64,000 nucleotides of DNA from Ferrigenium straubiae (GCA_019449655.1 JAHQXD010000001.1:183624-247623), one strand, 5' to 3'; shown: positions 46,214 to 54,975, counted from the stretch's first letter. A program made the numbers and translations. The notes: generated by a model from the sequence alone, not told the origin.

Positions 46214-46500
46214 ACAGTCAAAGTCCCACGCTGTTTGGCGTATTCCATGAAGTGTTCCATCTTGGCTTTTTTTGCCTCGATTTCACGGAAGCTGTTCTGT
46301 CTTGGAAGCAAGCCTTCCTCTTCCAGCATCTTAACCAGCGCAATCACGTCGTTTATCTCGGCCGAAATGTATTGGGCGTTTGTAAGCGTGTGATTCGGCC
46401 TCTTGTCATCGAGACCGAAGCGCAGCGCTTTGGAGCACGCCTGTGCAACCTCCGCACACTCTTCAGCAAGGCAGGTCAGCAAGTACTCTTTACGATTCAT
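46210..46500 (-). CDS. MazG-like nucleotide pyrophosphohydrolase
   Basis: A 96-residue protein, MNRKEYLLTCLAEECAEVAQ then ACSKALRFGLDDKRPNHTLT. The EECAEVAQ helix and EINDVIALVKML supply the EExxE and ExxD metal-binding residues of the all-alpha NTP-PPase (MazG) fold. Phage MazG proteins hydrolyse (d)NTPs or lower ppGpp alarmone signalling. ATG 46500 is 1 nt after the stop of the DUF3164 gene. Confidence 0.8.
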   Translation of the reverse strand: MNRKEYLLTCLAEECAEVAQACSKALRFGLDDKRPNHTLTNAQYISAEINDVIALVKMLEEEGLLPRQNSFREIEAKKAKMEHFMEYAKQRGTLTV

Positions 46501-46501
46501 C

Positions 46502-47122
46502 TCACACCGCCGCCACATCAAGCGAGATCGGGCGGTATTCGTCCGTTCCCTCGATGCGCTCGTAGAAGCGCACGTATTCCTTGCTGCCGACCACCTGGAG
46601 GCTTTCGCCGATGGCGAGCATGGCCTTCTGCCACTTCTCGTCGCGGATGTCGAGGCGGCGCAGGCCGAGCACGCGGCCGGTGTTGATCTTGCCTTCCTTG
46701 TCGGTCTGGAAGGCGTCCTGCACCAGCACCTTGATTTCGTCGCGGCTGCCCTTCGCCCATTCGGTGATGCATTCGTCGATCAGGTGTTTGGCCGCCTGCA
46801 GGCGCTCGTCGAACACCATGTGCTCGGCGATGGCGACCTGCACCTTGAATGCGCCGTCGAAGCTGTACAGCGTGAGGTTGCCTTTCTTGCCGCCCATCGC
46901 GACGTTGTATTCCTTGGCGGAGTAGTCCACGAATGCATTGATGTTGTGCATCACATTCACTTTGAATTCGCGCAGGATTTCCTGCACCGCCTTGGCCTGA
47001 TCGGCGATCACGCGCACTAGTTCGTCGCGCTTGAGATCGACCGGCTTGATCATGGTCTCGGGGATCAGGCAGCCCCTTGCGTCCTTGCGGTAGCCTGCTG
47101 GTATGGTTTGGGTGGTGCTCAT
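46502..47122 (-). CDS. DUF3164 family protein
   Basis: A 206-residue protein: MSTTQTIPAGYRKDARGCLI, then VDLKRDELVRVIADQAKAVQ and HLIDECITEWAKGSRDEIKV. It is a hallmark early gene of B3/D3112/Mu-like phages (Mu gp10-like), with unknown biochemical role. It has an AGGAG SD. Confidence 0.88.
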   Translation of the reverse strand: MSTTQTIPAGYRKDARGCLIPETMIKPVDLKRDELVRVIADQAKAVQEILREFKVNVMHNINAFVDYSAKEYNVAMGGKKGNLTLYSFDGAFKVQVAIAEHMVFDERLQAAKHLIDECITEWAKGSRDEIKVLVQDAFQTDKEGKINTGRVLGLRRLDIRDEKWQKAMLAIGESLQVVGSKEYVRFYERIEGTDEYRPISLDVAAV

Positions 47123-47140
47123 CGTGCTCTCCTTTGGTCG

Positions 47141-47356
47141 TTAAAAAAGTTTTCTTGTCCTGCTATGCCACTTGTCGCGGAACTCCATGTATCCCGGCGT
47201 TTGCCTGTCTTCCTGCGGCAACGGCGGCGGCGCGGATCGTGCCGTGCGCACAGCGCACGCTACGGGTTGCCGCGCCCGCGCTTCCGCCATTGCGCGCGGC
47301 ATTCCGGCGTCGAATTCCAGGATCGCGGCTCGTTCCTCGAAGGCTTCCTTGTCCAT
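47141..47356 (-). CDS. Small early phage protein
   Basis: A 71-residue protein: MDKEAFEERAAILEFDAGMP then RAMAEARARQPVA. The EERAAILEFDAG-x-x-RAxAEA pattern recurs in short phage proteins upstream of DUF3164 genes. No function known. Confidence 0.6.
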   Translation of the reverse strand: MDKEAFEERAAILEFDAGMPRAMAEARARQPVACAVRTARSAPPPLPQEDRQTPGYMEFRDKWHSRTRKLF

Positions 47357-47368
47357 GCGCCGCCCCGT

Positions 47369-47632
47369 TCATGCCGATACGCTCCTGCCCGTCCTGCCGT
47401 AGCTGTGCGGCGCGGGCACCCTGCCCACCAGCCACCACACGCTGGTTTCCTTGCGCTTCTTGACGGTCAGGCAGCAATTAACCTCGCGCTCGCGGCTGCG
47501 GTACATTTCCAGCAGCGCGGCCTGCACGCTGGCGACGCTGCCGAGCTTGTAGAGCGCGGACACGTCCACCGGCTTCTGGCTGCTCGACCCGGCCAGGGCG
47601 GCGCGGATGGCGGTTTTCAGGTCATCGGCCAT
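47369..47632 (-). CDS. Small early phage protein
   Basis: An 87-residue protein, MADDLKTAIRAALAGSSSQK, then YKLGSVASVQAALLEMYRSR and a basic tail. The middle looks like a short winged-helix segment (VASVQAALLEMYRSREREVN). ATG 47632 lies inside the 3' end of the preceding gene (11-nt overlap), indicating coupling. A DNA-binding regulatory role is possible. Confidence 0.6.
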   Translation of the reverse strand: MADDLKTAIRAALAGSSSQKPVDVSALYKLGSVASVQAALLEMYRSREREVNCCLTVKKRKETSVWWLVGRVPAPHSYGRTGRSVSA

Positions 47633-47867
47633 TGCAGACCTTCCGGACGTTGAGCAGGAAATCGACGTTAGCCATCGTCTCCGCCTCCAGCGAGTTGACA
47701 TCGTTGATGTCGATCTCACCTGCCGTGAACAGGCCGATCAGGTAGCCATGCACCATGCCGATGGCGCGGTGCATTTCCTCGGCGTTGTTGTCGCTGATGG
47801 CGGCTGCAATCTTTTTGCGCAGGCCGGTGAGCGCTTCGTACTGCTGCAAGTTGATAACGAGGCTCAT
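47622..47867 (-). CDS. Small early phage protein
   Basis: An 81-residue helical protein, MSLVINLQQYEALTGLRKKI then EEMHRAIGMVHGYLIGLFTA. It overlaps genes on both sides by 4-11 nt in a tight early operon. Function unknown. Confidence 0.6.
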   Translation of the reverse strand: MSLVINLQQYEALTGLRKKIAAAISDNNAEEMHRAIGMVHGYLIGLFTAGEIDINDVNSLEAETMANVDFLLNVRKVCNGR

Positions 47868-48061
47868 AGCGCCGCTCCAGCGATCATCCGGTGCATTTCA
47901 TCCTTGCGGAAACAGACCAGTCTTTCTGCTGTGTTGTGCATCAGCACAACCAGGTGCAGCAATGCTGCCTGATCCTCGTCCGGCCATTCACACCGTGTGT
48001 TGTCCAGCACGAAGGCCGCGCCAGCGAGTTTTTTTGCCACCTCGAATTTATTGGCCTGCAT
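47864..48061 (-). CDS. Small early phage protein
   Basis: A 65-residue protein, MQANKFEVAKKLAGAAFVLD, then WPDEDQAALLHLVVLMHNTA. ATG 48061 lies inside the end of the upstream gene (14-nt overlap); the longer open frame upstream is shadow. Function unknown. Confidence 0.55.
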   Translation of the reverse strand: MQANKFEVAKKLAGAAFVLDNTRCEWPDEDQAALLHLVVLMHNTAERLVCFRKDEMHRMIAGAAL

Positions 48062-48389
48062 GGTTCGCCTCGCTTTTTTCCCACTCAACCATGCAATCGA
48101 ATCGCACCACATAGCGGTAGCGGCGCCCCCCGCGCGGCGTGCGCTCGTAGGCCTCCGCCGCGCCTTCGAGGCGGTTGCACAGCGGGCTATGCTTGATGAC
48201 GACGCGCGGCTGCCGCAGGCCACCGGCTACCTCAACCACCTCGTACCCGCTTATGCGCAGCCAGCGCGTGCACTGTTGCACCTTGGCGGCGATCTGGCGG
48301 CGCAACTCCGCGTTGTAGACGCGGCGCGGTGCCTGGTTGAACCGGGCGATGGGTTCGGCTTGCATTGCTTTCATTACTGCCATATTCAT
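48048..48389 (-). CDS. Early phage protein, basic
   Basis: A 113-residue Arg-rich protein, MNMAVMKAMQAEPIARFNQA then RQIAAKVQQCTRWLRISGYE and RRYRYVVRFDCMVEWEKSEA. Arg-rich composition suggests nucleic-acid binding. It overlaps its neighbours by 4 and 14 nt. Function unknown. Confidence 0.6.
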   Translation of the reverse strand: MNMAVMKAMQAEPIARFNQAPRRVYNAELRRQIAAKVQQCTRWLRISGYEVVEVAGGLRQPRVVIKHSPLCNRLEGAAEAYERTPRGGRRYRYVVRFDCMVEWEKSEANHAGQ

Positions 48390-48706
48390 GATGGTTTTCC
48401 CTTCCTGATCTTGCAGGTCAATTCACGGCCGTCCACATCGAACCGGCCCCCGTTAAGACAATCGACAAACTGCGCGACATCGGCCTTGAGCGCGGCGTTC
48501 TCCTGCGCCAGTTGGTCGATCCGCCGCTCGTAGCCCTCCACAAACCCGGCGGCGTTTCCGATGGCGAAGATCAACCCGACAACCAGCACCGCCCCATAGA
48601 CCGCCCATAACAGCGGCGCGGTGCGTTCTTCCAGTTCCTTGATGGCCGCGAGTTCGGCGTCCTGTTGCTGTTGCGCCTTGATGCGCGATGCGTGATCGGC
48701 TGTCAT
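48386..48706 (-). CDS. Membrane-anchored coiled-coil early protein
   Basis: A 106-residue protein. Residues 1-32 are polar and helical, one membrane segment follows (APLLWAVYGAVLVVGLIFAI), then a coiled coil (ERRIDQLAQENAALKADVAQ). ATG 48706 lies 9 nt after the stop of gene B. Its role is unknown. Confidence 0.65.
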   Translation of the reverse strand: MTADHASRIKAQQQQDAELAAIKELEERTAPLLWAVYGAVLVVGLIFAIGNAAGFVEGYERRIDQLAQENAALKADVAQFVDCLNGGRFDVDGRELTCKIRKGKPS

Positions 48707-48714
48707 CTCGCCCC

Positions 48715-49659
48715 CTACGCCAACGATTGCAGGCACAGCGCCTGCTTGGCCACGGCGTCTACCAGCTTCACGTCCAGCGGGCGGTTCTTGCGGAATTCCT
48801 TGATTCCCGCGATCAGCCCCTCCACCAGCATGCGGGCGCTGCCTTGGCAGTACTGGTAGAGCCGCTGCACTACGTCATCCGGCACGTCCTCGGTGCCGAA
48901 GCCGGACTGCACCAGGGCGGCTGCGTCCTCTTGGGTGATGTGGCGCACCGTCTCGGGCCAGAACCCGGCACGGCTGCGTATCTGGTCGAACTGGCCGTGC
49001 TCCGGCTTGATGATGCTGTGCAGGCGCTCCGTGCCGCACAGCAGGATGCCGACGTTGGCAAGGTCGCGCAGCCGCCGCAGGGTGTGCAGTTGAGCCGGGG
49101 TGAGGGTCTCGGCCTCGTCCACGATCAGCAGGCTGTCGGTGTTGCGCAGCGCATCCACCACGATGCGGAACCTGTCGTCTATGCTGCCCTTGCCGTCGTA
49201 TCCGGCCACCACGCGCGCGAGCTGCTTGACCATGCTGGCGCGCGTCATGGTAGGCGTGGCCTCGATCAGGTGGGTGTTGCTGTGCGTGGCTGCATAGCGC
49301 TTGATGCCGAAGGTCTTGCCGGTGCCCACGAAGCCGGTGAGCACGGCGAAGTTGCGGTAGCGCCGCGCCATCGCGCAACTGGTCTGCGCGAGCTTGAACA
49401 CGCTGGTTTCCACCGGCGCGATTGAGTCGGTGCTGGCTTCGTCGGCATGGCGCATCGCCGATTCGAGCGCGGCGAGCTGCTTGCTCGGGCTGGTGATGTA
49501 CACGCCGTTCAGTATCTGGTTGAGCGTGCTTGCGGCCACGCGCGACAGCCTGGCCAGCGCGGCCTGCTTGTAGTTGCGATCCTCCATCCACTTCAGGATG
49601 CGTTCGATTGCGGCGATGTCGGCTTGCGTGTAGTGCTGCGGGTAGGTCTTTTCGGTCAT
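48715..49659 (-). CDS. DNA transposition protein B (AAA+ ATPase)
   Basis: A 314-residue protein. It has an N-terminal HTH (NYKQAALARLSRVAASTLNQ), Walker A GFVGTGKTFGIKR, Walker B SLLIVDEAETLTP, and a sensor-type region. MuB binds target DNA, provides target immunity and activates transposase A. Its start shares a base with the stop of gene A. Confidence 0.93.
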   Translation of the reverse strand: MTEKTYPQHYTQADIAAIERILKWMEDRNYKQAALARLSRVAASTLNQILNGVYITSPSKQLAALESAMRHADEASTDSIAPVETSVFKLAQTSCAMARRYRNFAVLTGFVGTGKTFGIKRYAATHSNTHLIEATPTMTRASMVKQLARVVAGYDGKGSIDDRFRIVVDALRNTDSLLIVDEAETLTPAQLHTLRRLRDLANVGILLCGTERLHSIIKPEHGQFDQIRSRAGFWPETVRHITQEDAAALVQSGFGTEDVPDDVVQRLYQYCQGSARMLVEGLIAGIKEFRKNRPLDVKLVDAVAKQALCLQSLA

Positions 49660-51344
49660 TACAGGGTCTCCTCGTTATCAAGGGTTAGGTCAAGCAACAG
49701 TGTTTCTTCGTCTTCAACTTCGATCCGGCTTACTTCTCCCGGCAGTGCTTGCATTGCGCCGACGGCCACGGCCTCGGCGTCGAACACGCGGCCGGCGCGG
49801 GCCTTCTGCTCGGTGATCTTCTTCTCCAAGCGCTTGATGGCGTCTTCGGCACGGTTTTTCTTGGCCTCTTCCATGCGCGTCGGCTCGATAGCGTCTATGG
49901 CGTTGACCAGATGCGCATCACAAATCCATCTGCCATCAATGGTTCTGACAACCGCGATGCTGTTGTTCATCAGGTCGTATTCGAGCAGCAACGGTTGGCC
50001 GTTGAAGGCGTGCAATTCCGGGTGCATGTAGATGCGCTTCTGGTGCTTTATTTGGGCGCGCCGCACCTTGAGCGTTACGGCACGGCGCTTGAGTTCCAGC
50101 ACGCTGGCATGCGGCGGGATCGGTATGAGCCCCGCCCACACCTGAGCGCGCGTCACATCCTTGTCCTCGGGGTGGGGGCGGGCGTGATAGCGCTCCAGCC
50201 AGGCGTTGAACGCCGCCGCGAATTCGGCCAGTGATGGCGGTATCAAGCGGCCCGCCTTGATTTCGCGCGCGGTGTGGTCGAGCGCCTCCTTGGCCATGTC
50301 CGGCCCGCAGTAGAACTGCGGCATCCAGAGCTTGAGAAAGTCGTCGCGGACGATGCGGAAGAAGCGCTCAACCCAGCCCTTGCCGTGCGGGTTGCCGGGT
50401 ATGGCATGGATGATCTGCTGCACGCCGGCGCGGGAATAGAATCCGGTGAGTTCGTCGCTCATCAGCTTGTTCTTGTGGCCGCTGCCGTTGTCCACGTAGA
50501 TGAACGGCGGCACGTGGCTGTGGCGCGCGAAGCACTCGGCCCACATGTTCTGCACGGCATAGGTGCCTTCGTGTTCGTCTGCGCGCCAGCCCACGCAGTA
50601 GCGGCTGCGCATATCTATCGCCACGGTCAGCTCGGGCCGCCAGATGTCGCCAGTGAGCGGGTGCGCAAGGTACACGTCGGCGCGGTAGCCGTCGGCCACG
50701 TACACGTCGCCGGGCAGGGCGTTCTCGGTGCTGCGCCTGATGAAGGCTTTCTCGGTGAGGCGGTAGAGGTTCTTGCCGATGCGGGCCGGGCTGTTTCTTC
50801 CAATCATGGCGGGGACTCCTGTCAGGTAGTTTCGGATTTGGTCGTAGGTCACGGCAAAGCCGTCCACTTCGGTGAGGCGGCGATATACGGCGGACATGTC
50901 CGGCTTGCCGGGTTGGTTGAAGTACTCCAGGGCTGGCCCCCACCATCCGGCGGCCTCGACCACGCGGCCCTTGTGATCCGGCAAGAGGGCCGTGATACCG
51001 CCCTCGCGGTAGGCTTTGCACCATTCCTTGATGGCCTTGTCGCTTGGGTATTTGCGGCTGCCCACGGCTGTTTCGCACAGGGCTCTGGCGTAATGCCCTG
51101 GCAGGCTCCCATCGGCGGCGCAGAGCAGCAGGTTTGCGACGGCGTTGTTTTGCGAGACGCCGCTTTCTGTCAGCCCGCGCACGTAAAGCACCACCGTTTC
51201 ACGGTGTATCGCGCGTTGCCTGGCCGTCTCGGTGGATTCCTTCCACGGGTCGCGCTGGCGCAGCGCCAGCACCTTTGCGGTTGGCAGTACGACGGGAGCA
51301 CCACCCTGGATAGGGGTAACCATATGCGGCTTAGGCAGCGCCAT
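49659..51344 (-). CDS. DDE transposase A (MuA-type)
   Basis: A 561-residue transposase. It has N-terminal DNA-binding helices, then a catalytic rve core with first Asp in VYVADGYRADVYLA, second Asp in FIYVDNGSGHKN and Glu in HGKGWVERFFRI. A Mu-transposase C-terminal beta-barrel and a basic coiled tail that contacts B follow. ATG 51344 (MALPKPHMVTPIQGG) is chosen; it overlaps the upstream gene by 14 nt. It cuts and joins the phage ends and creates the 5-bp duplication. Confidence 0.93.
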   Translation of the reverse strand: MALPKPHMVTPIQGGAPVVLPTAKVLALRQRDPWKESTETARQRAIHRETVVLYVRGLTESGVSQNNAVANLLLCAADGSLPGHYARALCETAVGSRKYPSDKAIKEWCKAYREGGITALLPDHKGRVVEAAGWWGPALEYFNQPGKPDMSAVYRRLTEVDGFAVTYDQIRNYLTGVPAMIGRNSPARIGKNLYRLTEKAFIRRSTENALPGDVYVADGYRADVYLAHPLTGDIWRPELTVAIDMRSRYCVGWRADEHEGTYAVQNMWAECFARHSHVPPFIYVDNGSGHKNKLMSDELTGFYSRAGVQQIIHAIPGNPHGKGWVERFFRIVRDDFLKLWMPQFYCGPDMAKEALDHTAREIKAGRLIPPSLAEFAAAFNAWLERYHARPHPEDKDVTRAQVWAGLIPIPPHASVLELKRRAVTLKVRRAQIKHQKRIYMHPELHAFNGQPLLLEYDLMNNSIAVVRTIDGRWICDAHLVNAIDAIEPTRMEEAKKNRAEDAIKRLEKKITEQKARAGRVFDAEAVAVGAMQALPGEVSRIEVEDEETLLLDLTLDNEETL

Positions 51345-51717
51345 GGCGCACCACGCTGTGATATACGTCTGACACGCTGCGCCCATCGAGCGCAACCACA
51401 TAGGCCCCATCCATGCCGACCGCTTCTGCCATATTCAGATCGCCAATCAGGAGGGTAATTAGCCGACAAACGGCCTCCGGTGAAATCCAATGACCATTCA
51501 AGCAACCAAGCCACACCTCGCAGTCATCGCTACCGAACACATGCAGGCGCGGCCCTGCGGAATAGTTTTCAGGTAGCTCATAGCCAGCCTGTTCATCGGC
51601 CAGCTCTTCTTCGAGCAACGCGTTGCAGGCGAGTACATTCCCGGAGCGAAGCGACTCTTTGGCCTGCCACTCGCGGATGATCCACAGATCGCACTCAACA
51701 TCAGGGTGGCCGTTCAT
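51331..51717 (-). CDS. Early phage protein of unknown function
   Basis: A 128-residue acidic protein, MNGHPDVECDLWIIREWQAK, then LHVFGSDDCEVWLGCLNGHW and RLITLLIGDLNMAEAVGMDG. It overlaps the DUF3102 gene by 4 nt and transposase A by 14 nt. No known motif recognised. Confidence 0.65.
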   Translation of the reverse strand: MNGHPDVECDLWIIREWQAKESLRSGNVLACNALLEEELADEQAGYELPENYSAGPRLHVFGSDDCEVWLGCLNGHWISPEAVCRLITLLIGDLNMAEAVGMDGAYVVALDGRSVSDVYHSVVRHGAA

Positions 51718-52676
51718 GCTTCACCGCCTTTCGGCTTGGCCTTTGGTGGACGGCCAGGCTTGCGCGGCTGCTCGGCGGCGCGCTCTTGTTGCCGGACAAC
51801 CTTACGGCCTTCAAATGAGCTTTGAATTTCCTGCCCGATACGACGCCATTCGGCGGCTTCCTCCGGCGTGAGGTAATGCTGGCTTTGCAGCCTGTCCGGC
51901 AGCGCATCGGGGGCTTGCTCTTTCAATAAGGCAACTGCATCTGCCGCCCGCGCCAGCACGGCATTGGCGGCAATCCAGATATGCTCAACGCGCAGCCGCG
52001 CCTCGACCGAGCCGTCGTAGCCGAGCGCCGCGCGCTCGAACAACGCAAGCAGTCCATCAATCGGCAGCTCGGCCTCGCGCTGGAGCGCCATCACCTCGGC
52101 ACGCACTTCCTCGGTGAATGGGGTGAACTGGGTGATACGGTTTTTCTTGAGCAGGTCTGCGGCCTTCCTTTCTGCGTTGTTGGCCCGGATGGCTTCGTTG
52201 TTCTTCGCGTGCCCCAGCTCGGTTATGCGCTGACGCAGGCCGCGAACGCTCAAGGACTCCAGCTCGCCCTCGGGATCGTCCAGGATGTCCTCGATGACCT
52301 CTTGATCCGCATCGGCGAGCAGCATCAGCTTCGACTTGCTCATCCCGACCAACTGCGCGCGCCGTTCCGGCGGCGTGGCGGTGTAGAAGCGCGCCATGCG
52401 CATCAATTCAGACGCGCGCTGTTGCGCAAGGCCGCGCGCTTCGACATGCTTGATGAATTCTCCGTGCGGAATGTCTGCCCTCGCTTTGAGCAACAGGTAT
52501 CCGGCTTCCAGCGCCAGCCTCAAAGCGGAGTTTTGTGCAGAAATCGCACGGCTGATGCAATCATCTGCCGTCCCGGCAAGCACGATTCCCAGCGATTGCG
52601 CGGCCTCAACATCCAGCTCTGTCAGTTCAAACAACCGAACGTCCGGTGATTTTGAATTTCCATCAACTTTCTTCAT
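51714..52676 (-). CDS. DUF3102 family protein
   Basis: A 320-residue protein. The first 180 residues match DUF3102 (SALRLALEAGYLLLKARADI, PHGEFIKHVEARGLAQQRAS, ELMRMARFY), a helical domain found in plasmid and phage early genes. The C-terminal end is basic (RKPGRPPKAKPKGG), an AT-hook-like RGRP relative. It may bind DNA during transposition. It sits upstream of A, where Mu has ner. Confidence 0.8.
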   Translation of the reverse strand: MKKVDGNSKSPDVRLFELTELDVEAAQSLGIVLAGTADDCISRAISAQNSALRLALEAGYLLLKARADIPHGEFIKHVEARGLAQQRASELMRMARFYTATPPERRAQLVGMSKSKLMLLADADQEVIEDILDDPEGELESLSVRGLRQRITELGHAKNNEAIRANNAERKAADLLKKNRITQFTPFTEEVRAEVMALQREAELPIDGLLALFERAALGYDGSVEARLRVEHIWIAANAVLARAADAVALLKEQAPDALPDRLQSQHYLTPEEAAEWRRIGQEIQSSFEGRKVVRQQERAAEQPRKPGRPPKAKPKGGEA

Positions 52677-52750
52677 GTTCTCTCCCGTCTGGTGGAAGCG
52701 CTGGCGTTCTGGCTGTCTTGCTGCTCTGACGCTCTGGCTCCCGTTGATCT

Positions 52751-52981
52751 TTAGTGCACTTCCTCTACTTCAAGAATTGATTCCCGCTTAAGGCGATCCA
52801 CAAAGCCTTTTTGTATACGCACGACTTTCCAGTCCCTCGTCCAAAAATGCTCGCATCGGAAAAAACTTAATGGATAAAAATGGATACCCGGTGCATCGGC
52901 GGCAGGCTTTTTAATTCGCACACGAACCGCAATCATCTTTGCTGCGCGCCCTTTAAACACGTAGGGAGGGAGGACGTTCAT
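52751..52981 (-). CDS. Small early phage protein
   Basis: A 76-residue basic protein, MNVLPPYVFKGRAAKMIAVR, then SFFRCEHFWTRDWKVVRIQK. The ATG follows the stop of the ner-like gene by 2 nt. Function unknown. Confidence 0.6.
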   Translation of the reverse strand: MNVLPPYVFKGRAAKMIAVRVRIKKPAADAPGIHFYPLSFFRCEHFWTRDWKVVRIQKGFVDRLKRESILEVEEVH

Positions 52982-52983
52982 CT

Positions 52984-53163
52984 TTAGGCCGCTTTCTTGA
53001 GACCGAGCGCCACGGCAGCGCGGTGGGCTTCGCCGTAACGACCTTTGTTGGTGCCGTTAAGCACGGCCAGAAGCGTCTTGTAGTTCAGACCGTTTTGTTT
53101 GGAGAACTCAAGCGCGGTGATGCCCTGTTGTGCCAATTTCTCTTTGGCGAGTTGCGGTGTCAT
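52984..53163 (-). CDS. Ner-like DNA-binding regulator
   Basis: A 59-residue HTH protein, MTPQLAKEKLAQQGITALEF, then SKQNGLNYKTLLAVLNGTNK and GRYGEAHRAAVALGLKKAA. The SKQNGLNYKTLLAVLNG segment is a helix-turn-helix. AGGAGG lies 7 nt upstream of ATG 53163. Ner proteins shut down the repressor and early promoters in Mu-like phages. It is divergent from the repressor gene. Confidence 0.85.
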   Translation of the reverse strand: MTPQLAKEKLAQQGITALEFSKQNGLNYKTLLAVLNGTNKGRYGEAHRAAVALGLKKAA

Positions 53164-53250
53164 AATCGGACCTCCTATGGTTGAGTATTGAATACAACTG
53201 AACTGCAGTCCATAAATATGGACTGTGTCAACATTTATTTGAGGCGATAT
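53164..53250. promoter_or_regulatory. Divergent early/repressor promoter region with operator
   Basis: The perfect inverted repeat CAGTCCATAAATATGGACTG lies at 53206-53225. TTGAAT and ATAAAT (18-nt spacing) could drive the repressor gene rightward, and TTGACA on the other strand (53230-53225) could be part of the leftward early promoter. The operator overlaps both, so it is the likely lysis-lysogeny switch. Confidence 0.7.
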
Positions 53251-53616
53251 ATGAGTGGATTTGATGAGCAGTTGCTACGACTAAAAAAGGCAACTGGCAT
53301 ATTGGAAGATCAGGGAATCGCGTCATTATTGGGTTTGACGAAGTCTGCTTTTTCGGAGCGAAAAAAACGCGGAAGCTTCCCGATAAAGGAGGTATTCGCC
53401 TTGGCTCACCAAAGGCCAGAACTTGGCCTAGACCCTGACTTAATCGTTACAGGCTCAAGCGTAAGAATGGAGACTGCCAGCACTGACGAAGCTAGCGTAT
53501 TGCAGTGCTACCAGATGATGAATGCAGCAGACCGCAAGCGATACCTGCAAATCGGCCTACTGTGGTCAGGTACGTTAGAGTTACAGCTACCCGCCTCGCG
53601 ACCAGGTAAGAAATGA
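53251..53616 (+). CDS. Phage repressor, CI-type HTH domain
   Basis: A 121-residue protein. ATG 53251 with GAGGCG upstream is preferred over the ATG at 53188, which lies inside the operator. Residues 1-65 form a phage CI-repressor-like HTH (LEDQGIASLLGLTKSAFSER, KKRGSFPIKEVFALAHQRPE). No S24 peptidase domain is present, so it is unlikely to be cleaved by RecA. It overlaps the next gene by 4 nt. Confidence 0.85.
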   Translation: MSGFDEQLLRLKKATGILEDQGIASLLGLTKSAFSERKKRGSFPIKEVFALAHQRPELGLDPDLIVTGSSVRMETASTDEASVLQCYQMMNAADRKRYLQIGLLWSGTLELQLPASRPGKK

Positions 53617-54389
53617 GCAAGGGGCCAAATGTCGCGGGGGGTATCGGCGCAGTTTTCGCCGGGATCATTCTTGTCGTCATCTATCCCTTCGTCTGGTTGT
53701 ACGAGCAGGTCGGTGGCAAGCTCTTCTTCGCCATCGTGATCGGAATTCCGGCTGCCATTTTTGCCTACAAAAACTGGAAGAAGACGCAGAAAGAATCCAT
53801 TCCAGCAGAATCTGCAGCGGAACAATCCGCCAGAAAGGCGAGCGAAGCCGAAGAGTTCCACGCCCAAAACCTCCGAATCATTCAAGAGCGCGAACGGCAG
53901 GCGCAGCGGGAATACTTCCTGAAAAAACACCACGAGAAGGAACAACGAAAAGCATCCGGAAACGCTGCTGTAAGACGGAATAAGGATGTCGGTATAACCT
54001 ACGCCACCGGGCGTAGCTACAGCGATCAGCATCATGATCTCTGCGCTGACATAGAAACCGCTTGGGCGCGCGGTGACTATGACTGGGCGCGCCAGCAATT
54101 GCAGAAAATCGCTTATGGCATGGTCGGCGATTCTGTCACCGATGCGCAGCGGAAAAGCTTCACGCGTTTAATGACCGACTTTGCCAGGGAAGACCCACTC
54201 TACCAAGAGGTGATGGCAAGGGTGATCCCCTTGGTGCAGGCCAACCCCGGCATGCTGCAGAGCCAAATTTACAAGGGGCAGCCAGACCACATCAAGGAAC
54301 AGATGCGCTACGTGCTTTACTTCGCCAATGAACTCGGCCACATCAAGCGCATCAAGAAAGGCAACAGTTACAAGCTGCTGCCGCCATAA
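53613..54389 (+). CDS. Membrane-anchored protein co-expressed with the repressor (moron)
   Basis: A 258-residue protein. Two N-terminal membrane helices (about residues 8-30 and 36-52) are followed by a charged coiled coil (60-115, ERERQAQREYFLKKHHEKEQ). A soluble C-terminal domain follows (130-258), ending in a possible winged helix (QMRYVLYFANELGHIKRIKK). Its ATG overlaps the repressor stop, so it is expressed in the lysogen. That position and topology fit lysogenic conversion or superinfection exclusion, but I do not recognise the family. Confidence 0.75.
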   Translation: MSKGPNVAGGIGAVFAGIILVVIYPFVWLYEQVGGKLFFAIVIGIPAAIFAYKNWKKTQKESIPAESAAEQSARKASEAEEFHAQNLRIIQERERQAQREYFLKKHHEKEQRKASGNAAVRRNKDVGITYATGRSYSDQHHDLCADIETAWARGDYDWARQQLQKIAYGMVGDSVTDAQRKSFTRLMTDFAREDPLYQEVMARVIPLVQANPGMLQSQIYKGQPDHIKEQMRYVLYFANELGHIKRIKKGNSYKLLPP

Positions 54390-54407
54390 CTAGGGAAGGT
54401 ATCCGAA

Positions 54408-54959
54408 ATGACCACAGACAACAAAGACCCGCTCGGTATTGGCCATTGGCCACGCTGGAAACAGATTGCTGTTTTCTTTCTCGCCATGTCAACTTTGTTT
54501 GCGGTGTTTAGCTGGATCGCTCAGGCTTATGGATCATTAAAGGCTAATGATCGACCGGAACCGCCGACATTTGTTGCAACGGGGAACAAGCCGAGCGCGG
54601 ATGTCGCTATCGACTTCATGGTGAAGTACAGCGCTACCGCTCAAGCTGCGATTGAACGAACCCCTTACGGAATAAGTGATTCGGCAAAGCAAATCATCAA
54701 GGCGCAGAAGCAATACAAGGACGACGGTGATTATTTAATTCGCTGGGCGGATGCCGGGAATAATTTATTTAGCGCCGCAGATATTCAGGTGTGCAAAGTG
54801 TTCGTTGCTGCCGTATTCTCAGCCTGGAAAACGGCATACCCGCTGAACGGGCCGGTAAGCGATGCTGAAATGAACCTGAAAAAACAGATTTCCGCATATT
54901 CAAATGAAACTGCGGAGCAGTGTAAGAATCACCTGCGTATGCCTGGGTACGGGAAATGA
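54408..54959 (+). CDS. Single-span membrane protein, second moron
   Basis: A 183-residue protein. A short cytoplasmic N-terminus is followed by one membrane helix (WKQIAVFFLAMSTLFAVFSW) and a periplasmic domain of about 130 residues with three cysteines (QVCKVF, EQCKNH) and a SAKQIIKAQKQYKDDGDYLI segment. It lies 18 nt after the previous gene, in the same lysogenic operon. No known family recognised. Confidence 0.7.
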   Translation: MTTDNKDPLGIGHWPRWKQIAVFFLAMSTLFAVFSWIAQAYGSLKANDRPEPPTFVATGNKPSADVAIDFMVKYSATAQAAIERTPYGISDSAKQIIKAQKQYKDDGDYLIRWADAGNNLFSAADIQVCKVFVAAVFSAWKTAYPLNGPVSDAEMNLKKQISAYSNETAEQCKNHLRMPGYGK

Positions 54960-54975
54960 AAGAATCTACCCAGCA

